From contig NC_073313.1 of NCBI RefSeq assembly GCF_027595985.1, positions 85,232,899-85,296,898 on the forward strand: DNA of 64,000 nucleotides, read 5' to 3'. Source of the stretch: Sorex araneus. Lineage: Eukaryota; Chordata; Mammalia; Eulipotyphla; Soricidae. Positions 1-9,700 of this stretch are shown here, in pieces; the stretch's first letter is position 1, and every line of letters begins with the position of its first letter. A program made the position numbers and the translations under genes. The notes beneath the pieces are model-generated. The model saw nothing but the letters and a program-made list of their open reading frames with translations. It ran no database searches and was not told where the DNA came from.

Positions 1-110
1 ATCTCCAGCAGCTCACATGGTCCACCAAGCTTGCCAGGAGTGATCCCTGAGGAGCACAGAGTAAGCCCTGAACACCCGTAGCTGTGGCCCAAAAACAAAG
101 AAAAGGAAAA
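1..110 (+). mobile_element. Shrew-type SINE, 3' part
   Basis: The copy is cut by the window start. It shows the body sequence (CATGGTCC, CCAGGAGTGATCCCTGAG) and ends in a decayed GTGGCCCAAAAACAAAG tail. Divergent, therefore old. Confidence 0.8.
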
Positions 111-379
111 ACTGATAAAAGAAAAATGTCAAAAGTCCCATAAAACAAACAGAAATATGTTCTGTTCCTACCCTTAGAAATCATATTTTCACACATTTCA
201 AGGTTTACACTTTTCAGCAATCCAGGCAAGATTTCTTAGTTGAGAACTTCTAGTGATATTTCTCTATCCCTCATCCCATCATTTCCCTTTAGCAGTTTTG
301 CTGTTAACTTTGTTACTTAACCCTAATCTTCATCCCTCCCTAACTGGCTACTCTATTTAAACCATACCATTCTATTTAT

Positions 380-870
380 TCAGTTATAGACATGGCCCTT
401 TATTCCATTCTACTCCCTTATTCTATCTCACTCAATCCCTTTATTCTCCATCACCCTTCCCCTATATTCCATGAGACTTCTCCCATCTATCCCTAACCAC
501 GTGATTCCCTACATTTCACATGCCTCCAACCCTCTATTCCCTATAATGCATTCCCCTTTATTCCAGGAGTCCCCCCTCCTTTACTGCTTTTGGTGCATTT
601 CCCTTCAGTCCCCTCAGTCCTGCCCTTAATTCTCTATCATGGGCCTCCCTTTATTTCACTATTCTATATCATCTCTCATTTCTTTCCCCCATCAAATGTT
701 CCCTTTTATTACTCAACACCATCACCCCCTTTATTCTTTCACATTCCTATTTATTTTCTCTCATGTGTTCCTTTCTATTCCACATCATTTGTCTGTTACA
801 TGCCCCACCATGTGTGCACTTTATTCTATGTCTCCTCTCAAACCCTTCCCTTTTCATTTTTACAAGGTTA
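380..870. repeat. Degenerate tandem array (CCCTTTATTCC units), left arm
   Basis: Pyrimidine-rich DNA in which CCCTTTATTCC or a close variant recurs at irregular spacing of roughly 20-30 bp, often followed by CATCACC or CATGAG. On the opposite strand each unit reads GGAATAAAGG and so carries an AATAAA hexamer in the sense orientation of ARHGAP36. The short ORFs in this stretch are a by-product of stop-poor pyrimidine repeats. Confidence 0.7.
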
Positions 871-879
871 TGGAAAAGG

Positions 880-1290
880 TTATGGCAGAGTCTCTTGCCT
901 CTGTGCCTGGCTGTCTTCACTGGGGCCTCTCGGAGGATGTGGATTGAGTCTCCCTCCCCACCCCGAGCAGAGCTCCAGCTGCTGAAGACTTCCAGAACTC
1001 AGCCACAGTCATGCTCTAGGCTACTCTCCACATGCTTGGACGAGCCTCACGCATGAAGGAACTGGCAGAGGAACCGAGGTGTGCAGGATCCGGGGCTGAG
1101 ATCTCCAAGCCTGCTCAGATCAGGACTGGGCCTCTTCCACCCAGATCCCCCATTTTCCAGTAGCTAGGCGGTCACACCCAGAAACTGCCCCTGGCACCCT
1201 GTAATCCCATCAACGGCCAACTACAAAATCAACTATAAAATCAATACCATAAACTATAAAACCAAGCTCCTGGAAGACATCTTATAGCTT
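880..1290 (+). repeat. Unclassified dispersed repeat, copy 1
   Basis: About 360 bp match a second copy at 45530-45905 in the same orientation, at roughly 80 percent identity by eye. Shared blocks include CTCCACATGCTTGGACGAGC, AAGCCTGCTCAGAT, TTTTCCAGTAGCT and TGTAATCCCATCAA. I see no coding potential. It interrupts the pyrimidine array. It could be an LTR or a lineage-specific non-autonomous element; I do not recognise the family. Confidence 0.65.
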
Positions 1291-1309
1291 AATTCTCCCT
1301 CTCAGAGAA

Positions 1310-1548
1310 CCTGGAAAACTACCAAGATTTTCCTGCCTTCATGGGAGAGCCTGAAAAGCTCCCAGTGGCATATTTATATGCCAAATACAGTAACTCATTC
1401 TCCTGGCCCTGAAAGAGCCTCTAATGCGGCACCATTGGGAAGGAAGAGTGAAGAAAAGCTACTAAAATCTCTGCCCTAGGACTAATGGAGACGTTACTGG
1501 GCCAGCTCAAGCAAATTGACGATCAACAGGATGATAGTGATAGTGATA
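1310..1548 (+). mobile_element. Long-body SINE variant
   Basis: It contains the second SINE body seen at 30.6, 38.4, 55.7 and 56.3 kb (GAGAGCCTG, CATATGCCAAA, GGAGACGTTACTGG, AGCAAATTGACGATCAACAG). It ends in a GATAGTGATAGTG microsatellite rather than an A-tail. The tRNA-like head is missing or unrecognisable. Confidence 0.7.
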
Positions 1549-1789
1549 GTGAAGGTTACGATAGTTGTTTTTAGGTATAATGTTCTAGCACTAATCCCAC
1601 CACTAGTGTCTACTTCCCTCCACCACGGGTTCCCCAGTTTCCCCCCATGCCCCATCCCAGCCACCTCAATAGGCACATTATGAAGTTTGGTGGTGGCAGT
1701 TTGTATCTCATGTTTTCCGTGCTGTTGAGTCTGTGCTTTAAATATATAGCTATACCACTCCTCATATTAACAATATACTTGAGGTCCCT

Positions 1790-2450
1790 GACCTTTATTC
1801 CCCCTTTGCTTTGTTTTCTCATCTTCCTTGCTCCCTCAATTTCTTTCCTTCTGTGCCCCATTTCTCCCTGTACTTTAAAGTCAAGTCAAAAAATAACCTC
1901 TATTCCCCACAACATGTTCCCCTTCATTCCCCTCATTCTTGCCCTTGAGTCCCTATCATGAGTCCCCTTTATTCCACATCACCCTCCCTCTATCCCTACC
2001 ACATGTCCCCCTTTATTCTGCATCATTCTTTCTCTTTATTTCATGTCACCCCCTTCCCCCTTCCCCTTTTCCCATTATGAGTTTCTTTTTACTCCATGGC
2101 ATCCTGTTCCTTTAATTCCAAATCACCTTTCCCTTTATTTTCTATCACCTTCTCTTTATTTCCCACCACCCTATTTAATTTATTCCAGGCAAATTCCCCC
2201 TTTGTACTCCCTCATTACCTGTTTCCTTTATTCCATATTCTCCATAACACTTTTGCAAAGGTGTCTCTCCTCTTTTGTTGCAACTGACTCCTCCCCTTTG
2301 TTCAATTTCTTAACAGCCCTTCATCACTCTCCCCTTTATTCCACTCCATTCTTTTACACATTTTCACTCCTCCCTTTATCCCACATCACATTTCCCCTTT
2401 CTTTTAACCTTTCCCCCTTGAGCCCACTCAGAGCTACCCAACTAATCAAT
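1790..2450. repeat. Degenerate tandem array (CCCTTTATTCC units), right arm
   Basis: Same unit and strand as 380-870, continuing to within about 50 bp of the proposed ARHGAP36 poly(A) site. The two arms look like one array split by the insertions at 880-1550. The stretch 1550-1790 between them holds nothing I can name. Confidence 0.7.
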
Positions 2451-2515
2451 AAAAATTTCAAGTAAAAAATAAACACACAGCAAACCATGAATATGCAGCT
2501 ATCACAATACAGAGG

Positions 2516-2521
2516 TTTATT
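2516..2521 (-). promoter_or_regulatory. ARHGAP36: Candidate ARHGAP36 poly(A) signal
   Basis: The minus strand reads AATAAA here, followed about 35 nt downstream by a TGTGTGTTTATTTTT-like GT/T-rich stretch, the usual layout of a cleavage site. It would give a 3' UTR of about 1.05 kb after the stop at 3552. The next AATAAA motifs downstream belong to the tandem array. Confidence 0.5.
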
Positions 2522-3551
2522 AATGATTACATGCCAGAGAAGTTTTAAAAATCACAAATCTTTGAGCTCTGTAGATCTAACCCATTGAGTAATGAATTTC
2601 CATCCCTCAATACAATGCGTTACTCGTTCTACAGACCATAACAGTTTTTACCCATCAATATCAGCTACAATTTTAGTTGTCATTCACAGCACATATCTGT
2701 GTGTTATGAGAAAATGTCCTACAAATTTGTGCCATCCTGAAGGGAGGCGCTACCAATGTTGATAGGTAAGAACAATTGTAGTCAGATTACTTTGACTACT
2801 TGTAACTAGGTGTCCATACCTAGGTAGGTGTTTTGCTGACAATGGTGTGTGCATGCCAGCTCTCTGTGAAAGAGGTCCAGGTAATAAAAGTCAAATTGAT
2901 CCTCTTAACTTTTGACTCTAAAAAAGTTAATTAGATTTACACTTGTGCTTTCCTTGTACAAAATTTTGGGAGTGGCTGCTTGAGAGACCATTGGTCTAAG
3001 TAATTTGGAAAAAATATCCTGAGGTGGCAGAGTTGTTGTGGTGATAGATCTATGAATACATATTACATGGTTTAGCATTAATTGTCAGCTGTCAGAGGAC
3101 TGACCTAACACCCTACTGTGCCTCTTGAAGGCCTTTCCAATGGAGCTCTTGGGAGGAAGTTAGAAAAACATGCAATCCCCTTTGATGGAGGGAAAGCACC
3201 TAGAGATTTGTGAGCTTCTCTGGGACAGGTGTTTACCACAAATGTTACATCAATTAAAGGAAAGGCTGTAGCGATAAAGCCAGGATCAGGGATAAAAGAG
3301 AAAGGCAATGTAGCACCAGGGAGACTAGAAATGACACAGAAACAACTCTGCTTTTACCAGCTGAAGAGACCAAGCAGCCCTTGTGAAGGGGCTGATGTTC
3401 GTTTGGAATTCTCAACCTGACTGGAGCATCAGGTGGAAGTCCTTCTCATCCTCAAATATTTACATTCAAGGCTTTCCTTAATGTTTCCTGTGACATCTCA
3501 GGTCTACTCCTGCCCTTTCTCCCTGTCCGGCACCATATAAAAGGAAAACAT
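2522..3551 (-). other. ARHGAP36: Presumed ARHGAP36 3' UTR
   Basis: Single-copy DNA between the stop codon and the candidate poly(A) signal. Short ORFs on both strands look random. No repeat recognised. Assignment as 3' UTR rests only on position and the signal at 2516. Confidence 0.45.
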
Positions 3552-3709
3552 CTAAGCAAACAAGGAACCGATGCCAGTTTTGGCCTCCTTCTCCGGGGGC
3601 ATATGGAGCAATGGGCGCTCTTGCTCCAGAATGAGGGGTTTGCCCACTCCTTCCTCATCGTCATGGGAATGGGCAGTGCCGGGAGGCACAGCGGGCTCCT
3701 CAGAGGAAC
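3552..3709 (-). CDS. ARHGAP36: ARHGAP36 terminal coding exon
   Basis: The acceptor is TTTTCCAG before GTTCCTCTGAGG. It encodes SSEEPAVPPGTAHSHDDEEG and then a short tail ending in GIGSLFA and TAG. The acidic SHDDEEG and EKEAKTG blocks match the known C terminus of the protein. It enters in phase 1, completing the Gly codon begun in the previous exon. Confidence 0.95.
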
Positions 3710-6700
3710 CTGGAAAATAGTAACAATGTTAACTCCTTGTGTTTTTAGATTTTACAATTTGCACAGTACCTAAAGGACTAAAGACCTAAATTTGAACTTT
3801 GAACACCGCATAAGTCAAGAAGATAGTCCCATTTGACAGGTTAGAAAAGCAAATTCTAACATTAGAAAATAAAGGTGCAAGTCCAGGCCCACTGTGTTAG
3901 CTAGGAGAGAAGTAGGTTAGAAAGCAGAAAGAGTGCTGACAGTGCTTAGAGCAAACGGACAATACCACTATCAAGGCAGGGAAGCGGCTGACCTCCTAAC
4001 AACCACCACCACCCTACTACTAACCTAACTAATTTTACTAAGAAAATGAGTAACAAAGGTGGAGCCAGAATCTTACAGAATGTCATGAAGGGGAGAAAGC
4101 AGCTGCCACTCTTCAATGACTCTGGAAAGGACTTGTAGTCCATGACTTGACCAGGCTGAGACTTGTTTTTAAGGATGATGGTATTTTCAGGAAACATAAC
4201 ATCTGTATCTTCTTTATAGAACTGGATTGATTTTGGATTCTGAACTTCTTTAGGATCAACATCATCAGGCACTGGGACTGATTCCATATTCATGATTTCT
4301 TCAAGATTGATGGCCAAGTATGGTTGAAGGTCTGGAATTGTGTTGAGAATGGAGACATCTTCAGATTCTGGAGTCACATTGTTACCTGCATCTTCCTCAG
4401 AAACATTAACTTGGTCTTTCTGAGGATCTACAACTTCACTGTGATTTTCAGCATCCTCAGGCTCTGAAACCATGTTGTGTACTGAATTTTCTTTATGATT
4501 AGGGCTTTCTTCAGAGCTGTGGACTTCACTGGCATCCGAGGTTTCTTCATCTGCTGAGGTGTCTTCATAATCTGAGACTTCTTCACTACTTGAGACCTCA
4601 CTGACCTCTGAGGAATCTTGCTGGTAATTAATATCATTAAAATCTAGAACAGCTTCAGGGTTTATCACAAGGAGAGCTGAAATCACTTCCGGGCTGGAGT
4701 CTTCTTCAGAGCTTGCAACTGCATTGACTACTGGCACTCCTTCGTGATTTGTATTTTCTGAAGCATCATTAGAGACTTCAGGAGTTGGGACCTCATCAAA
4801 ATTAGGATCTTCATCAGCATACAAAAGTCCATTAATTTCTGGATATTCTTCATGATTTGGGGTATCAAGACCACCAGCAGGAATACCTGGAATATTTTCA
4901 GATTCTGGACTATCATCGACCACTGGGGCTGCTTCATGGTCTGGAACTTCTTCAGCATTTGAGGCTTCATCATTCAAGATTTCATCATTTGGAACATTAT
5001 CACTTGGAATCTCGTCATTTAGGACCTCATCATTTGGAACATCATCAAGAGCTGGCACTTCTTCAAGATTGGGGTCCTCTTGAAAATTTAGATGTTCATC
5101 ATCTGAGGCATCTGCATGCTCCTCATCATTATCTGAACTTTCATTACCATTTGGGATGACATCAAGATAGGGAACTTCTGCAAGGTCAGGATTTTGATCA
5201 TTTACAAAAGCTGGCCCTTCCTCAAGATTTTGGTCTTGGTGCGCGTCAGGATTTGGGATTTCTTGCAATTCTGGGATTTCTTCAGGTTCTGGGTCAGGAA
5301 CCATATGAAAATATGGCACTTCTTCAAATCTTGGAGTTTCAATGAAATCTGGATTTTCAAGATCAGGCCCCAGAATATCTTCAAGAGGAGGAAGATCATC
5401 AAAGTTCAGAATTTCATCATCATCATCATCATCATCATCAACATCTTCTTCATCAAGCTCTGGTATGCCTTCAAGATGTGGAACTTGAATCTCAAGATCA
5501 TTTGATATCTCAAGATTTTGGAATTCCCCAAAGACTACTCCTAGATTGAGATATTCAAATTCTTGCTCTTCATTGACTGCGACATCTTGAAAAAATTCAT
5601 CTTCATCAAAGACCTGGCCTTCGGGAAGGGCCTGACCATCACCACAGGACTGACCATCACCAAGTGCCTGACCTCCGGCAGGAAACTGACCTTCATCCAA
5701 AGGAGTGCTTTGACCTAGAACAGCAGCCCGAATTTCAGCAGAATTTTCCACAGGGTCAGAAAGTAAAGAATCCTCTTCCATCTTAATCTGAGCACTCCTG
5801 ATTAAAAATAAATGAGAAAAGTAAGTTAATTTGTATACTTGTGTTAATTAATAGGAGGGTGGTCAGGCTATAGAAGCTCTCATAGGCTAAGAGTAAATAA
5901 ACCAAGAAAATACTCACTGAATTTTCCTCAGTTTCCTGCGTCTGATAAAATCAATGGCTTCAGGACTGGATTTCCACACACGTTTAGCAACCTGCCTCTG
6001 AATATGGGGAGGCACCTGCAGGAAAATTAATAATGTTAGCCTTTATCAAATATTTTAAATGTATATTCATCTCTCTCAATTACCAAGGACTATGACTCTC
6101 TAATAAGTGAGGGCCAGCTCGAGGGTGAGAAATTTTGTGACTACTTTGATCACCCTCAAGAATGCACACAATTCAACCCTGTCTTAAAAACTGAGATCTG
6201 TGAAACAAATGTGTCTGGACATCCCACCTACCTGGAACAGAACATCCCAGTTATCAATCATGGCACGGACCACATTGACAGAAGCAACATAGTGGTCAAT
6301 CCCCAGTTTTGTCTTCCTTGACTCTCTCTTGCCAAATCTTCCCTTCTTTAGAAGAGCAGATCCAAACACCAAGGCCAAATTAGTGGAAGTCATACGGTTG
6401 CCAAAAACCTAGAAAACATAAAGCAGAAATGAATTTAATTTGAGGCAACAATAGAAGTGGGCCAAATATAAATATGTCCCTTAAAACCCCCCATCCTTTT
6501 CCCAAAGATACTCACCAGTTGCCCATCCATGCCAATCACATCCTCACAATGCTCAGTGACACTATGGAGTGCCTTTAAAAGGCGCTCAAGGGTGTCACTG
6601 TGGCATGGAGGCATGAGATAAACTAGCAACTGGAGGGCAGAAAGCTGGTCTTGTGGCCTCAGAGCTGCAGAAACAAAAACAAAAACAAAAACTCTCTTTA

Positions 6701-9700
6701 ATGAGCTTGCCTTTGCAGCAGTCATATACCAAAAGAGATGCAGTTCTTTTTCAAAATGACTGGGAATTTTGAAAAAAGTGTACGGGCAGCTTGTATTTTC
6801 TCATATCACTGGAACTTAGGAAGTTCTTCTATCAAAAAGAAACAGATCCCCACCCTTTACAGAACCTGGGTTCTGTAGAGGATACCCAGAGTTTCAAGTA
6901 GCTGTATAGAGATTCCCACACAACAAATGTATAATGCTCAAAGGTAACAGATAGTATAATATTCAGAGAGAAAAGGAAGCAATCTGGTAAGGAGGGGGGT
7001 TCATTTCCCACTATTTATTCTCTCTTTCTTCTTGGGAGTCCCGTAGTTTTAGACTTCTGACCCTAACCCCATACATTGCATGAGTTTATCTCTGTTTTTC
7101 TTGCCATGTCTGACAAAGGGGAGAAGACTCACTGGCTGTCATGAGGAAGGACATGTGCAAATCATCTGGTATCAGAGAGTCTTTCATGTCGCGAAAAAAC
7201 TCCGTAAGGAGTGCTGCCACATCGTGCACATTCTGAGAGTCATCCAGCACTACATCCAGACCTCGATCAAATTCTTCACGGAGCTAGAAAAATAGAGAGA
7301 TAACATGTATTTTCTGCTCTCCTTACCACAGGGGTCCTCCTCCCCATTCTTTCAATATGTCTCAAGCTTCAGTGAAGTTATCTGGAAATATGCTGAGGCA
7401 GAATGGGTAAGAGTCTAGAAAGAAAATATTGCTCTTCCCACCAACCTTGACACCCTCCTCAGATCAACAGACCAATCTTCCCCTCCCCCTTCTTTTTCTT
7501 ACCCAAAGAAGAAAAGTGTAGTTAAAGTCTACTCACCTCCTGCACTCTCTCCTCAGAGTACTCTTCTGTGAAAATTCCCACTGCCCTTAATCCTGAAGTT
7601 GAAAAAAATAGGAGGGTGCTAAGCAAATCCAGCTTCCTTTCTCCTCACAAGTCCACCCTCCTCCCCCTCAACATCTTCATCCTAACTTCCAACTCCTGGA
7701 GGGTGGGGGGGAGAGGAGGAGGGAGGGAATGTTGCCTTCCCTACATACTTCCATTCCCATTCCCCATCCCTCTCCTCCCTTTTCCCCACTTCTGCTCTTC
7801 CTTTTGATTCCCCCCACCCTGATTTGCCTTTGAAGTGCTTCCCATCACTTTTTACCCCCTTACCATGTTTTTCAATGAAACTGCAGCAAACCTCCACAAT
7901 CTGGGGGATTTGTTTTGCAATAGGATTGAGACTCATCTTCCTCTTGGACCCCAGCAGGCGTTGGCCAATTGGAAAGGAATTCTTGGAAAGTTGCAGGGTC
8001 TGCAGCAGCAGAGCCCCATCTTCCAGCTCAGCCAGGCTATCCACAGATATAGCACCCTGTGAAGCAAACCAGACTATCTTACAATGGGAGAACAAGAGGT
8101 GCCACGTTGTCGCTTTTTAACAGGAGATTTTCCCTCCCTGACAAGCCCATTAAAATGCCCCACCATTACCCCAAACCTGTTCTTTCCTTCACTACCTCCC
8201 CTGGCCTCCAGACACAGGCCATGACTCTCTGGCCCCACTTCAAGAAAGACCCACCCACCTTAGAAATGTGGCGGACTCGAAGCAACAGTATTGCTGACCT
8301 GGGTTTCATCCCAGGCACTCCACATGGTCATACACACACCCCGCCCCCCAGCCTCCTAGAGTAATCCCTGAGAGCAGAGCCAGGAGCAACCTTGAGTACC
8401 TTGCAGTGTGCCTCCCCCCATAAAATGGAAGGTTTTACTCACTCGACGACCCCGGCGAGTGAACTCCTGGGGCAACGTGGCCCTGGCCCAACGACGACTG
8501 AAAAAGCGCCGAAGATTTCCAAACATTCTTTGCACCACGTTTCCCCGACGACGACGGCGGCCTGAAATCTGACGGTTCTCTTCTTCCACCTGCATGGCAG
8601 CGATTAGTTCCAGATGCTTGCGTCGGGTGAGCTCGTTCACCAGCACCTCTTTCAGCGAGACGCCAAACGTCTTGAGCGAAAGGTCTGGGGAGTCAAGGAC
8701 AGAAAGTATAAAAAATGGCAAAGCTCCACTGCACTGACAGCAGGAGGAACTGCAGGGCCTGTAACTCGCTAAGCCACCACTCTCAGTCAGCCCCTCCCGC
8801 TACAGAGAGGCTGTGTCCCTCCCCCAGGGCGCGATTCCAAAAGACCCTGCCAGGTTTTGGCAGGACTCAACTGCACTCAACTACCTAGAGAGATCCCGGG
8901 TCTTTAATTTCTATCAGGGGTGACCTCCTTTAAAGTTCATTTTTAAGTGAGAGCACCCACCCCAAAGTGATTCAGACAGATTTGATGGAACTGTCGCTAT
9001 GCTTGCCAGCAGCAAGTTCGACATTTCCTGAAATCATCCTTTAAGATGTTTTGGAGGGCAATGGACACCACCCAGTTTCGAGGAGTCAGGGATACCTTAT
9101 ACGAAGGGTGCATCATTCCCTTTCTTCACTAAAGAAAGCATAAGAACCCCTCACCTCTCTCTTGTCCTCTTAGAAGCTGAATCCACTTCTCCAAAGTGTT
9201 TGGACGGTCAACGGGCAACGCTTTGGAAAGAGAAAAAGAATACATGCATTCACCCACACAGGATTTGATAAGTGACTAAAGCATGACAGTACATAGATCT
9301 GCAGAGATGGGGGAGTGTAGAGGTAAACAACTCATTTCAGCCCAGGGAGAATGTTTGCTTTCTCCCAGCCTCAGTTTCCCCATTTGGAGAACGACCGATC
9401 CTCTCATCTCCCACCTATAACCAAACACGGAACCGAATCAGGCAACCTAAGATTCCTCGTGCGCATGGTGCCTCTTGTTATGCAGCAGTAATAGCTCAGC
9501 CCAAGACTTAAGACAAACATTTCCAGGGCTGTTTGGTACGCGAACTCTGCAACAGGCATGGGGAGGAGTTCTGCCTACTGTGTTGCTGTGAGTTGGGGGT
9601 CGCCAAGTTACTGCGTGCGCGCGCGCACTAGCGCTAGGTCTGCCGTCGGCTCCCCGCGCTGCGGCGGGAGAAGACGCGACACCGCAGTCCCTGCGCTCCG

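Noticed and set aside
590-2465. Several ORFs of 100-140 codons at the left end
   Set aside because: They follow from the stop-poor pyrimidine tandem array. The products are F/P/L/S-rich in all frames.
4857-5505. Plus-strand ORFs of about 100 codons opposite the acidic frame
   Set aside because: They are shadows of the repeat-bearing minus-strand frame and lack any signal of their own.
8356-8442. ARHGAP36 frame running past exon 3
   Set aside because: The donor at 8437-8442 and the phase-matched exon 4 explain the protein. The extra codons include the SINE fragment.
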